Shown here one piece after another: positions 46,550 to 55,995 of a stretch of 64,000 bases of DNA; position 1 is the first letter of the stretch; every line of letters starts with the position of its first letter. Made by a program: the position numbers and the translations under genes. A model generated the notes under the pieces. It searched no databases. It was not told the origin of the DNA and worked only from the letters and a program-made list of their open reading frames with translations. Location: contig JAFUKJ010000030.1 in assembly GCA_017467805.1 (NCBI GenBank), positions 59,656 through 123,655 on the forward strand, given 5' to 3'. This DNA comes from Lachnospiraceae bacterium. Its GTDB lineage: Bacteria; Bacillota; Clostridia; Lachnospirales; Lachnospiraceae.

Positions 46550-46810
46550 TTATTGAAGTTGGACTATAACAAGGTGTGCTGAAACAGCTCTTGTTCCTCC
46601 TGCTGCTCCCTGCAGACCTCTTGGTCCTGTTGCTCCGGTTTCTCCCGCTGGACCCTGCGGGCCTACTGGACCAGGTGGTCCCGGAGGACAATTTGAGCAA
46701 TCACAACAATTATCCTTCTCATCACAACAGGAATTTGCTTGATTATTTTTACTACAATTCTCATCATCACAGCACCTTCCGTTATTAAAGAAATTGTTTC
46801 TTCTCATCAT
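46550..46810 (-). CDS. Short cysteine-rich protein with collagen-like G-X-Y repeats
   Basis: Secreted or spore-surface-type protein candidate, 86 aa. Residues 12-42 contain nine cysteines, including CCDDENC and CCDEKDNCCDCSNC. Ten G-X-Y triplets follow directly (GPPGPVGPQGPAGETGATGP onward, about 43-72), then a short tail ending HLVIVQLQ. Collagen-like bacterial proteins usually have far more triplets and a globular C-terminal domain, so this may be a truncated remnant. No signal peptide is seen. A GAAGGTG site supports the start. Not cotranscribed with obvious partners. Confidence 0.6.
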   Translation of the reverse strand: MMRRNNFFNNGRCCDDENCSKNNQANSCCDEKDNCCDCSNCPPGPPGPVGPQGPAGETGATGPRGLQGAAGGTRAVSAHLVIVQLQ

Positions 46811-46911
46811 AACACCTTCAATAAATTAACTTTTACTTTAGCATATGCTTTTCTCCCTCCAATTGACACCCATACTAGTTCTATTTTAATTAACTTATCA
46901 AATCCAATATA

Positions 46912-47364
46912 CTATTCTTGATTCTTCAAAAGGCAATTCTTAAAATTTTCCATCACCTTAGAAATATCCATTTCCTTAAATGAATACTCATTTTCTTTAT
47001 AGCATTCCAATGCATTTTCCAAAGTCTGACAAAACAACTCATTATACATTTGCATTGGCATAATCACTTCGCTTACTGTGTTCTTTTCATGACGACATTC
47101 TCTAAAAGGCGCATGTATCCAAGCTGTAAAAAAGGCTACATCCTTTTTATTAATTACCACCACAAAGTAATCCCCCTCCAGCAAATAATCTTCCCCTCTT
47201 CCACCTGCCATTGACAAATCAAAGAAACACACATCATTTTCTCTATCAACATACCATCTGTAGGGAATTACATGACAACCATACTGCCATCGTTTTACAT
47301 CTTCACCTATTAACTTATCAAGCCATTCTCTATCCTCTGGACTAATTTTCTCTCTTACAAACAT
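46912..47364 (-). CDS. Uncharacterised 150-aa protein
   Basis: I do not recognise this soluble protein. It is acidic with aromatic beta-strand segments (YGCHVIPYRWYVDRENDVCF, then EGDYFVVVINKKDVAFFTAW) and a helical C-terminus. GAAGGG ribosome site. It follows a small membrane protein gene by 35 bp on the same strand, so it may belong to the zinc-ribbon membrane cluster 48779-46912. No catalytic motif is evident. Confidence 0.6.
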   Translation of the reverse strand: MFVREKISPEDREWLDKLIGEDVKRWQYGCHVIPYRWYVDRENDVCFFDLSMAGGRGEDYLLEGDYFVVVINKKDVAFFTAWIHAPFRECRHEKNTVSEVIMPMQMYNELFCQTLENALECYKENEYSFKEMDISKVMENFKNCLLKNQE

Positions 47365-47399
47365 TTTTATTCCCTTCCCATTGCAAACATATCCCTTGC

Positions 47400-47609
47400 T
47401 TATCCCAGATTCTTTATCAGCTGCTCCATCGAACTCTTACTGCACTCATATTCCTCTATTACTTCGGTCTTATATCGGGAATATTCTACATATGATGTAC
47501 CGCCTATTGTATGTTTTAAAGATAAGATAACAGCCGTCGCAGCAAAAGCAACTGCACCAATAGGAATAAGGCCACAAAAGATAAATATTAAAACTGTTCC
47601 AATTGCCAT
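47400..47609 (-). CDS. Small membrane protein
   Basis: Uncharacterised 69-aa protein with an N-terminal hydrophobic hairpin or single long helix (about 3-30, GTVLIFIFCGLIPIGAVAFA) and a charged cytoplasmic tail (YSRYKTEVIEEYECSKSS). Its ATG follows the stop of the zinc-ribbon membrane gene with no gap (TAAATG), so the two are translationally coupled and probably function together. Confidence 0.6.
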   Translation of the reverse strand: MAIGTVLIFIFCGLIPIGAVAFAATAVILSLKHTIGGTSYVEYSRYKTEVIEEYECSKSSMEQLIKNLG

Positions 47610-48779
47610 TTATACCGCCTGCCTTTCCTTAATGTACTTTCCAACATGTTTTGAACGAGAAAACTGCATAGCTTTCTTTATCTGATATAAATGAACACGC
47701 CCTATTGTTACTCCCATTAATGTAGCAATCCCATTAAAAATCACCATTCCCAATATTCCTACCCATGTTAATTGATTCTGTGTATATGCCAGATTCCATA
47801 AATATACGAACAACAAGAAAATCGGTGAAATAGCTGCTGTACATAATCCAAACAAACGCCATGCCTTTAACTTGTGAATTGGTAAATTGCCTGCCACAAC
47901 TCCTGTCTGACCATTTACCAATATCGTATATGGTCTACCTTCATATTGGCAAGTCATAAACCAAACCGGCAATAACAAATAACTTACACTTTTTGCTACT
48001 ACCCTCGGACTCTTATATTTCATAAACGCCGTTTCATATCCCTTTTTGTATAAATCATTTTGCATATGGTAATCAAATATCTGCTGTGCTTGATATACTG
48101 CATACTCGGCAGCATCTGCAAAATCAATATCATAACGGTCTGCATAAAATCCAGAAAGATAACTCGGACTAAAAGGAAGCATCTCTCGAAAATCAAATTT
48201 TCCTAAAGACTGCAACTCTTCATCATCTAAAACACTGGAAGCATTCGTCGGCAAATCTCTAAAATATACCTGTGCCTCTTTAAAATATCCTCGTGTGCTT
48301 TGCGTCATCCCACCTAATACCTTACGACTCACTTCATAATACTGCGTATCATAATAATCAAAATCATAAAGCCAATATGGTATATAGATGCCTCTTAAAG
48401 TATCTACCTTAAAATCCTTAAATTCCTTTGGAACTACAGGATTCTTTTTAATCTTCTGTCTTATATTATACTCAGCTTGCCTCTTTGTTACTTTAAAAGG
48501 CACCACGTAATCTGGTTTCAACTCTGATGAAACCCTGTCAAATACAATAACAGGCTGACCGCAATATACACAATAGGTCGCTGTTTCCGTAGGCGTAACC
48601 ATAATTTCCGCTCCACAGGCAGTACAGGAATAGATATGGAAATCCATTCGCATCTTAGGGTACTTACCTTCATCTAACTCCTCCGGCTGAAATCTGCTGT
48701 CACAACTACGACAGACAAGACAGTTCTCTTCAGGTTCATAATATAGTGCATCCGCACAATTCGGACATTTGTAAATCAT
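47610..48779 (-). CDS. Zinc-ribbon membrane protein
   Basis: Membrane protein of unknown function, 389 aa. Two N-terminal zinc ribbons are visible: CPNC...CRSC (Cys4, 7, 22, 25) and CTAC...CVYC (about 52-74). A soluble middle domain contains GIYIPYWLYDFDYYDTQYYE, and two or three membrane helices occur near 305-365 (LFGLCTAAISPIFLLFVYLW). Such proteins resemble the TFIIB-type zinc-ribbon membrane family found in Firmicutes. It starts a cluster with a small membrane protein and an unknown protein. GGGAG ribosome site. Confidence 0.75.
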   Translation of the reverse strand: MIYKCPNCADALYYEPEENCLVCRSCDSRFQPEELDEGKYPKMRMDFHIYSCTACGAEIMVTPTETATYCVYCGQPVIVFDRVSSELKPDYVVPFKVTKRQAEYNIRQKIKKNPVVPKEFKDFKVDTLRGIYIPYWLYDFDYYDTQYYEVSRKVLGGMTQSTRGYFKEAQVYFRDLPTNASSVLDDEELQSLGKFDFREMLPFSPSYLSGFYADRYDIDFADAAEYAVYQAQQIFDYHMQNDLYKKGYETAFMKYKSPRVVAKSVSYLLLPVWFMTCQYEGRPYTILVNGQTGVVAGNLPIHKLKAWRLFGLCTAAISPIFLLFVYLWNLAYTQNQLTWVGILGMVIFNGIATLMGVTIGRVHLYQIKKAMQFSRSKHVGKYIKERQAV

Positions 48780-48846
48780 TCTGCTCTCCCTGGTACATTC
48801 TCATATGTACACTGATGTTTTCTCTTTTGTTATCTATTCGACTAAT

Positions 48847-50358
48847 TTATCCATAAATACAACCGCAATCCGCAACCTCTTCCTCACGGTATGCAATCTC
48901 TTTCTTCTTCTCAAGATAGCTCACACACTCACAATGTACACTATGCGCAAACTGGTCCACAGGGCGCACCTTTTTAAGTTCATAGCCATGCTCGCATAAG
49001 TATTTCAAATCTCTTGCCAGTGTCGCACTGTCACAGCTTACATACACAATACGCTTTGGTGCCATCTTTACCATCGTATCAAGACATGCCTCATCACATC
49101 CCTTACGAGGCGGATCTACACAGATTACATCAGGGTGAAGCATTGCATGATTGCTCTCTCCTGCTGCCATAGTCTTCTCATAGAACTCCGGCAATACCTC
49201 CTCTGCCTTACCAACAAAGAACTCCGCATTCATAATACCATTGCGCTTCGCATTCTCTCTGGCATCAAGTATCGCCTGTTCCACAATCTCCACACCATAT
49301 ACCTGCTTTGCTCTCTGCGCCATAAATAGGCTAATCGTTCCGATACCACAGTATAAATCCCACACCGTTTCCTTACCTGTAAGCTTCGCATACTCCAAAG
49401 CAAGACTATACAGCTTCTCCGTCTGTACAGGATTCACCTGATAGAAGGACAATGGTGAAATAGCAAAGGTAATCCCCTCTCTATCCTTATCAATGGCATC
49501 CTTACCACTATTAATCTCTTCTAAGGTTCTTGGATGAATCACATCAGTAATTGTGCTTTCACCCCAGAGAAGTCTGCCCTCTCTGCCCATAATGACATTC
49601 GTATTCTGTGTATTAAAGTTCAGAGAAATACTTGTCATTCCCTGAATCTTACAAAGTGCTTCTACCAATGCGTCTTCATTATTCAGGCGCTTACCATTGA
49701 TAATCACGCAAACCATAATCTCACCCGAGGTAAAGCCTTTACGAATCAGAATATGGCGAACCAAGCCCTTACCACTTGTCTCATCATATGCAGACACCTT
49801 GTTCTGCTTCATATATTCAAGAATCACTTCCAGAATCTGCTGATTCTCCTTTACACCAAGAGCACAATCTGTATTGGCAATAATAGAATGGGTTCTTCCT
49901 GCATAGAAACCTGTGATAAGATTACCATCCTTATCCATACCCACTGGGAACTGTGCTTTGTTACGATAATTCCATGGATTCTCCATACCAACAATAGGCT
50001 CCATAAGACCATCAATAAAGCCTTCCTCAAAGCCTCCTATACGAACCAGATGATTCTTTACCTTATTCTGCTTAAAGGCAAGCTGCGCCTCATACGACAT
50101 CGCCTGTATCTGACAGCCCCCACATTGCCTGTGATAAGCGCACAAAGGCTCTACTCTCTTCTCAGATGGCTGCAATATCTTATCTAATCTGGCATAGGCA
50201 TAGTTCTTCTTAGCCTTCATAATCTTGGCTTCTACTACATCACCAATCATGGCATCCTTGATAAAAAGCGTATAACCATCTATCTTGCCGATACCCTCGC
50301 CATCTGTACCCACATCTTCAATTGTCACTGTCACAATCGCATTCTTGGTATATTCCAT
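48847..50358 (-). CDS. rlmD: 23S rRNA (uracil-C5)-methyltransferase, RlmD/RlmCD type
   Basis: SAM-dependent methyltransferase acting on 23S rRNA uridines, 503 aa. An N-terminal TRAM domain (about 5-65) is followed by iron-sulphur ligands in CAYHRQCGGCQIQAMSY, the SAM-binding WDLYCGIGTISLFMAQRAKQ, and VDPPRKGCDEACLD. The catalytic Cys is in RIVYVSCDSATLARDLKYL. Gram-positive homologues may modify both positions 747 and 1939 (RlmCD). A Cys-containing tail ends the protein. It lies 27 bp after yhaM on the same strand. Confidence 0.92.
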   Translation of the reverse strand: MEYTKNAIVTVTIEDVGTDGEGIGKIDGYTLFIKDAMIGDVVEAKIMKAKKNYAYARLDKILQPSEKRVEPLCAYHRQCGGCQIQAMSYEAQLAFKQNKVKNHLVRIGGFEEGFIDGLMEPIVGMENPWNYRNKAQFPVGMDKDGNLITGFYAGRTHSIIANTDCALGVKENQQILEVILEYMKQNKVSAYDETSGKGLVRHILIRKGFTSGEIMVCVIINGKRLNNEDALVEALCKIQGMTSISLNFNTQNTNVIMGREGRLLWGESTITDVIHPRTLEEINSGKDAIDKDREGITFAISPLSFYQVNPVQTEKLYSLALEYAKLTGKETVWDLYCGIGTISLFMAQRAKQVYGVEIVEQAILDARENAKRNGIMNAEFFVGKAEEVLPEFYEKTMAAGESNHAMLHPDVICVDPPRKGCDEACLDTMVKMAPKRIVYVSCDSATLARDLKYLCEHGYELKKVRPVDQFAHSVHCECVSYLEKKKEIAYREEEVADCGCIYG

Positions 50359-50385
50359 GAAATTCTCCTACATTCTAAAAATGTT

Positions 50386-51330
50386 TTACTCCAAAGTCGT
50401 TCTTCTCAAATTCGACTCAAACAATCTGTTAAAGCCAAGCCAGCCCTTTTCCTCCGTAGCATCCAAAAGCTCTGTAAAGGTCTGCATCTTGGCATCCGTA
50501 TCATCTGCATAGTTCAAAGCAACTGCTTCTACAATGGCAGGCTTCTTTGGTGAACCAAACTCCAGCTCTCCATGATGTGCAAGGATACAATGCTTCAGCT
50601 CCATCAAAAGCATCTTAGGGAATCCCTCTATCTGCCTTGCTCTTTCCCCTACTATCTCAGCACCCATTACAATATGTCCAAGGAACTGTCCATCATCTGT
50701 ATAATCATTTTCTGGGAATGGACTTAACTCATACACCTTACCAATATCATGACAAATAGCGGCTGTCAGTAATAAATCCCTCTTTAAAATCGGATAAGTC
50801 GAGCAATAGTAATCACAAAGCTTTGTTACACTAAGTGTATGCTCTAACAAACCACCAATAAATCCATGATGTACACTCTTTGCCGCTGATGACTTCTTAA
50901 ACGCCTTGGCAAACGCCTCATCCTTTACAAACATATTGGTCAGAAGCTGCTTCAAATATGTATTTTCCAAGCTGTTGATGATTCCCAACAACTGCGAAAA
51001 CATCTCATCAATATTCTTCTTACTGATTGGTAAGTATTCCGACTGGTCATACTCACCTTCCTGACACAGACGTACACGCTTTACATTTACCTGCAAAGCT
51101 CCATTAAAGCTGGTCACCTCACCATATACTTCAATATAATCCATGGCATCAAACTCAGCGATTCCTGCATTATTCGGGTCCCATATCTTTGCATCAATCG
51201 TACCTGTCTTATCCTGCAAAATTACGTTATCATACGCCTTGCCGTTCTTTGTTACTGCAGAACTTTTATGCTTGCAAAAATAAATATCAAATACTCTGTC
51301 TCCGTCTCTGTAATCCTTAATATACTTCAT
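50386..51330 (-). CDS. yhaM: 3'-5' exoribonuclease YhaM family protein
   Basis: Metal-dependent 3'-5' exonuclease acting on RNA and DNA, 314 aa. An N-terminal OB-fold (about 12-95: VILQDKTGTIDAKIWDPNNA, VEVYGEV-like strand) precedes an HD domain with VHHGFIGGLLEHTLSVTKLC, AAICHDIGKVYEL and KHCILAHHGELEFGSPKKPA. The arrangement and length match YhaM. It lies between an HtrA-like gene (19 bp) and rlmD (27 bp), so the three minus-strand genes may be cotranscribed. Confidence 0.93.
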   Translation of the reverse strand: MKYIKDYRDGDRVFDIYFCKHKSSAVTKNGKAYDNVILQDKTGTIDAKIWDPNNAGIAEFDAMDYIEVYGEVTSFNGALQVNVKRVRLCQEGEYDQSEYLPISKKNIDEMFSQLLGIINSLENTYLKQLLTNMFVKDEAFAKAFKKSSAAKSVHHGFIGGLLEHTLSVTKLCDYYCSTYPILKRDLLLTAAICHDIGKVYELSPFPENDYTDDGQFLGHIVMGAEIVGERARQIEGFPKMLLMELKHCILAHHGELEFGSPKKPAIVEAVALNYADDTDAKMQTFTELLDATEEKGWLGFNRLFESNLRRTTLE

Positions 51331-51349
51331 CTAAACTAACCTTGCCTTT

Positions 51350-52753
51350 CTAATTCCTTGACTCTATTTCTATTATGAATGTCATCTGCTCATATTCATC
51401 CTGACTGGCACGCATCACAACAACCTCTACCTCTTCTCCCGCTTCAAAGCTTCGTAATGCGTTCATATAGCCTGCAGCACTTCTAATCTCATTCTTACCC
51501 ACTGCAGTAATCACGTCACCCTTCTGGATGCCCTTTTCCATTGCAGGTGAATCCAAATCAATATCATAAATATATGCTCCTACAGGAACTCCAAGCTCCA
51601 GTCTTGCTGTTGTACTGACATCCTGCGCATAGATTCCCAAATATGGTACATCATACCCATTGGAAAGCTTTTCAATCATCCCCTTCAGCTCTGTAATACC
51701 AACTGCCGATAATAAATTCTTGGTATCTGAATGATTATAAGTATTAGTAATAATACCAACAACCTGCCCCTTGAAATTTACCAGAATTCCACTTGGATTC
51801 TGACTGGCATAAATATCTGTTGTTAAAAGCTTATACTGATTATCAGCTAATGTAATAACATTACCAACCGACGTAATAATACCGTATCCAACCGAATCAT
51901 TATAACCATAAATATTTCCAATCGCAATGACAGGTGTTGTAATCTGCGTAATAATACTTGAGCTTCCAAGTGTGGCTACCTGAATCCTGTTCATAGTACT
52001 CTTCGGAATCTCCTTTAACTCAACTGCCACTACGGCAAGATTAGTATTCACATCATATTTCTTAATGCTTCCCTGCAGACTCTCTCCATCACAGAAGGTT
52101 ACCATGATGGTTTCTACATCCTTAAGATTCGTTCTTCTGGCAAGAATCAGAAGCTCACGATTATTATTCGCTATAATAACTCCTGCCTCTGTATCCTCCT
52201 GCTGATAGGTATTATTGAACCAGTTCACATCTGACTTTACTGCTGTAATCGTAACGATACTGTCCGAAACATCCCTGTATATATTATACATTTCCTCATA
52301 TAATGCCTGATACTTCTCTGTCTGCTGCTCTACCTCAGGTATCACATGCTCTGTAGGAATAGACTCCTTCTCCATATCTACATAGTCTGGGCTGTCTTCT
52401 TTCACAGGCTCATTCTCATATCTGCTATCCTCTGTCTGCTGTGTTCCTGCCTGTGGTATCTGTGCTGCTACATCATCCTCTGTCAGCATGTCCTCTGGAA
52501 GCATCTCGTTCTCCTCCTGTGGGAATGTAACAATCTCTGCCTCCTCCTCAGGATACACCCAGTTATTCAATACGGGTTCCAATATCAAAAAAGTGACACA
52601 TGCAACCAAACCAAAAAGCAACGCTAATGACGCTGTAATTACTGTTCTCTGCAACAGCTTCTTCTTATTAATTGGTCTTTCCTTTATTTTCTCCTGTAAA
52701 AAATCAAACTCCTGCGTCTGACCTATCTCTCTCTCATTTTGATTCTCCAACAT
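51350..52753 (-). CDS. HtrA/DegP-like membrane protein with degenerate protease site and PDZ domain
   Basis: Membrane-anchored trypsin-fold protein, 467 aa: cytoplasmic N-terminus (1-38), one helix (about 40-60), an acidic linker rich in Glu/Gln (65-145), a protease-like domain (150-360) and a PDZ domain (about 372-460, YLGIYAQDVSTTARLELGVP). Aligned to HtrA, the catalytic His position (TNNHV region) is LARRT (Thr208) and the Asp of TDLAV is Asn238 (TNLAV). GNSGGPLV reads QNPSGILV (318-325), so Ser is either replaced by Pro320 or shifted to Ser321. The protein is probably not a protease; a sensing or scaffolding role is inferred. Divergent from mutS2. Confidence 0.85.
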   Translation of the reverse strand: MLENQNEREIGQTQEFDFLQEKIKERPINKKKLLQRTVITASLALLFGLVACVTFLILEPVLNNWVYPEEEAEIVTFPQEENEMLPEDMLTEDDVAAQIPQAGTQQTEDSRYENEPVKEDSPDYVDMEKESIPTEHVIPEVEQQTEKYQALYEEMYNIYRDVSDSIVTITAVKSDVNWFNNTYQQEDTEAGVIIANNNRELLILARRTNLKDVETIMVTFCDGESLQGSIKKYDVNTNLAVVAVELKEIPKSTMNRIQVATLGSSSIITQITTPVIAIGNIYGYNDSVGYGIITSVGNVITLADNQYKLLTTDIYASQNPSGILVNFKGQVVGIITNTYNHSDTKNLLSAVGITELKGMIEKLSNGYDVPYLGIYAQDVSTTARLELGVPVGAYIYDIDLDSPAMEKGIQKGDVITAVGKNEIRSAAGYMNALRSFEAGEEVEVVVMRASQDEYEQMTFIIEIESRN

Positions 52754-52837
52754 ACAATCCCTCCGTTTACTACTTTTTCTAGTATATCCGATAGGAATTT
52801 TAAAGTAAAGGAAGTTATAGTGTTTTCTTTCCTGCTG

Positions 52838-52846
52838 TGCTATACT
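52838..52846 (+). promoter_or_regulatory. Extended -10 promoter of mutS2
   Basis: TGCTATACT is an extended -10 element 38 bp before the mutS2 start; the -35 is weak. Confidence 0.45.
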
Positions 52847-52884
52847 AGGGTGGTGAATTTATATATATTTTTAAGAGGTATCCT

Positions 52885-55263
52885 ATGAACGAGAAAGCAT
52901 TACGAATACTGGAATTTCATAAAATAATAGATATGCTGACAGAGAAGGCGAGCTCTGCTCCAGGAAAGGAGCTTTGTAAGAAGCTGACACCTTACTCTGA
53001 CTTAGATACAATTGAGACCGCACAGACGCAGACTGCGGATGCATTTACCCGCCTAATCAAGGGCGGACGCATCCATTTTAGTGGTAATAAGGACATCAGC
53101 TTTAGCATCAAATCCTTAGAAATAGGCAGTACTCTGTCAGTTTCTGAATTATTAAAAATTGCCGCATCCTTATCTTGTGCAAGTCAGGCAAAGGCTTTTG
53201 CGCGTAAAGAGAATGACGAAGAAATCATCGACAGCCTGCAGCCACTTTTTGAGGTACTTGCACCACTTACTCCACTTCAAAATGAGATTACAAGATGCAT
53301 CATTTCTGAGGAGGAGATTGCAGATGATGCAAGTCCAACCTTAAAGCATATCCGAAGAAGTATGCAGATTACCAACGATAAGATTCATTCCCAGCTGACA
53401 GGCATGGTAAACAGCTACCGTAACTATTTGCAGGACGCTGTTATCACCATGAGGAATAACCGCTATTGTATTCCCGTTAAGGCAGAGCATAAGTCCAATG
53501 TACCTGGTATGATTCATGACCAGTCCTCAACAGGCTCCACTCTTTTCATCGAGCCTGCGGCAATTGTGAATCTGAATAACCAGCTTAAGGAATTGTCCTT
53601 ACAGGAGCAGGAGGAAATCGAGGTTATCATGGCAACCTTAAGTGCGCAGGCAGCTGAGCATACAGAAGAGCTTATGATTAATTATAAGACCTTGACCGAG
53701 CTTGATTTTATCTTTGCTAAGGCAGGGCTTGCGATAGACATGAATGCATCAAGACCACTCTTTAATGACAAGCATATCATTCATATTCGCAAGGGACGTC
53801 ATCCGCTTTTGGATAAGAAGAAGGTTGTCCCTATTGATATTATGTTAGGTCGTGACTTTGATTTATTGATTGTTACAGGTCCAAACACTGGTGGTAAGAC
53901 CGTTTCGCTGAAAACAGTTGGACTTTTCACACTAATGGGACAGGCAGGTCTTCATATCCCTGCACTTGACCGTTCAGAGCTTTCCCTCTTTACTGAGGTG
54001 TACGCAGATATCGGTGATGAGCAGAGTATTGAGCAAAGTCTCTCTACCTTCTCCTCACATATGACAAATATTGTTTCCATACTGGCTCATGCTGATGAGA
54101 ATTCTCTATGTCTTTTCGACGAGCTTGGTGCAGGTACTGACCCGACAGAAGGTGCGGCATTGGCGATTGCTATCCTTAAACATTTACACGACAGAGGTAT
54201 TCGTACTATGGCAACTACTCACTACAGCGAACTGAAAGTATTTGCTTTGACTACCTCCTATGTAGAGAATGCCTGCTGTGAATTTGATGTAGAAACCCTT
54301 CGTCCGACTTACAGACTTCTGATTGGTATTCCAGGTAAGAGTAATGCCTTCGCTATTTCTTCTAAGCTGGGACTTTCCGATGAGATTATCGAATCAGCCA
54401 AGGAACATTTGACCGAAGAAGATGAGAGCTTCGAGGACTTACTGGCAGACTTAGAGGCAAACCGCCGTACTATTGAGGCGGAGCGTGCAGAGATTGCAAG
54501 CTATAAGGCTGAAATCTCCGCTTTAAAGGATAAGCTGGCACAGAAGCAGGAGCGCTTAGATTCCCAAAAGGACAGAATCCTTAGAGATGCTAACGAAGAA
54601 GCAAGAAAGATTTTACAGGATGCAAAGGATGTTGCAGATGAAACCATTCGTAACTTCCAAAAGGTTGGTTCTAACACCTCTATCAAGGATATGGAAAAGG
54701 CAAGAACCAAGGTTAGAGATAAGATTAGTGAAAAGAATTCCAAGCTGGCTTCCAATGAAGCAAAGCCTACTCATAAGATATTAAAGCCTACTCAGATTAA
54801 GCCTGGCGATATGGTTAAGGTAGTTTCCATGGGCTTAAAGGGTACGGTTTCCTCCAAGCCAGATGCCAAGGGTGATTTATTCGTCCAGTGTGGTATTATC
54901 CGTTCCAAGGTAAATATTAAGGATTTGGTTTTAATCAATGAAGACGCTATGCCTGCTGTTGGTGGATTTAAGAAACAGTCCAACCATAGCTCACGCATCG
55001 GCATGTCCAAGACTGCAACCATTTCCACAGAGATTAATCTGTTAGGAAAGACAGTTGATGAAGCCTTATCCATGCTGGACAAATACTTGGATGATGCTTA
55101 TCTTTCACATATTCCAAGCGTTCGTATCGTACACGGTAAGGGTACTGGTGCATTACGAACTGCTGTACAAAGACATCTTAAGCAGGTATCCTATGTCAAA
55201 TCCTTCCACCTTGGAGAATTTGGCGAGGGCGATGCAGGCGTAACCATAGCAGAATTTAAATAA
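52885..55263 (+). CDS. mutS2: MutS2 ATPase/endonuclease
   Basis: DNA- or ribosome-acting MutS-family ATPase, 792 aa. Core domains are followed by Walker A GPNTGGKTVSLKT (about 332), Walker B LCLFDELGAGTDPTEG (about 408) and a helical ATTHYSELK segment. A long coiled coil spans about 500-620, then a KOW-like segment (GDMVKVVSMGLKGTV) and a C-terminal Smr domain (about 715-792) with INLLGKTVDEALSML and HGKGTGALRTAV. MutS2 suppresses recombination in some species and splits collided ribosomes in B. subtilis; the Smr motif here is HGKGTG. It heads an operon with a two-component system. Confidence 0.95.
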   Translation: MNEKALRILEFHKIIDMLTEKASSAPGKELCKKLTPYSDLDTIETAQTQTADAFTRLIKGGRIHFSGNKDISFSIKSLEIGSTLSVSELLKIAASLSCASQAKAFARKENDEEIIDSLQPLFEVLAPLTPLQNEITRCIISEEEIADDASPTLKHIRRSMQITNDKIHSQLTGMVNSYRNYLQDAVITMRNNRYCIPVKAEHKSNVPGMIHDQSSTGSTLFIEPAAIVNLNNQLKELSLQEQEEIEVIMATLSAQAAEHTEELMINYKTLTELDFIFAKAGLAIDMNASRPLFNDKHIIHIRKGRHPLLDKKKVVPIDIMLGRDFDLLIVTGPNTGGKTVSLKTVGLFTLMGQAGLHIPALDRSELSLFTEVYADIGDEQSIEQSLSTFSSHMTNIVSILAHADENSLCLFDELGAGTDPTEGAALAIAILKHLHDRGIRTMATTHYSELKVFALTTSYVENACCEFDVETLRPTYRLLIGIPGKSNAFAISSKLGLSDEIIESAKEHLTEEDESFEDLLADLEANRRTIEAERAEIASYKAEISALKDKLAQKQERLDSQKDRILRDANEEARKILQDAKDVADETIRNFQKVGSNTSIKDMEKARTKVRDKISEKNSKLASNEAKPTHKILKPTQIKPGDMVKVVSMGLKGTVSSKPDAKGDLFVQCGIIRSKVNIKDLVLINEDAMPAVGGFKKQSNHSSRIGMSKTATISTEINLLGKTVDEALSMLDKYLDDAYLSHIPSVRIVHGKGTGALRTAVQRHLKQVSYVKSFHLGEFGEGDAGVTIAEFK

Positions 55264-55277
55264 GGAGGCTCACATAG

Positions 55278-55979
55278 ATGGTTAATAAACAAAAAATACT
55301 CATTGTAGATGACGATGAAAATATTGCAGAGCTTATTTCCCTGTATCTTACCAAGGAATGCTTTGAGACAAAGATTGTATATGATGGAGAATCCGCATTA
55401 CAGGCAGTTGATGCCTTTATGCCTGATTTGATTTTATTAGATTTGATGCTTCCAGGCATTGACGGCTATCAGGTGTGCCGTGAGGTGCGCCAAAAGTCCC
55501 AGACACCAGTTATCATCCTGTCTGCAAAGGGCGAGGTCTTTGATAAGGTACTTGGCTTAGAGCTTGGTGCCGATGACTATATAGAAAAACCATTTGATAC
55601 AAAGGAGTTAGTTGCAAGGGTTAAGGCTGTGCTTCGCCGCTATAAGGTTGCTGCACCTGCTGCACAGGCGCCTGCTGCCAAGCAGGTAAGCTATCCGAAC
55701 CTTACAATTAATTTGACGAACTATTCCGTTCTCTATAATGGTAAAAATGTTGATATGCCGCCAAAGGAGTTGGAGCTATTGTATTTTCTTGCATCCTCTC
55801 CAAATCATGTATTCACAAGAGAGCAGCTCTTAGACCAGCTATGGGGCTATGAATATATTGGCGATACCAGAACAGTAGATGTTCATATCAAGAGATTACG
55901 CGAGAAGATAAAGGACCATGATACCTGGAGAATTGCAACTATCTGGGGTATCGGTTATAAGTTCGAGGTAAAGAGCTAG
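55278..55979 (+). CDS. OmpR/PhoB-family response regulator
   Basis: DNA-binding response regulator, 233 aa. Receiver domain with acidic pocket DDDEN (11-15), phospho-acceptor Asp55 in LILLDLMLPG, Ser82 and Lys104 (IEKPFD). An Ala/Pro linker (VAAPAAQAPAAKQ) joins a winged-helix domain (about 135-230) with EFLLYFLASSPNHVFTREQL-like sequence and DTRTVDVHIKRLREKIK. AAGGAGG lies before the start, 14 bp after mutS2, and the kinase gene follows after 16 bp. The stimulus is unknown. Confidence 0.94.
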   Translation: MVNKQKILIVDDDENIAELISLYLTKECFETKIVYDGESALQAVDAFMPDLILLDLMLPGIDGYQVCREVRQKSQTPVIILSAKGEVFDKVLGLELGADDYIEKPFDTKELVARVKAVLRRYKVAAPAAQAPAAKQVSYPNLTINLTNYSVLYNGKNVDMPPKELELLYFLASSPNHVFTREQLLDQLWGYEYIGDTRTVDVHIKRLREKIKDHDTWRIATIWGIGYKFEVKS

Positions 55980-55995
55980 AAAGGACTCTGACACG

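Noticed and set aside
46600-46700. Short tandem repeat or CRISPR-like unit in the collagen region
   Set aside because: The periodicity is the 9-bp G-X-Y codon pattern; there are no spacers or conserved repeat units.
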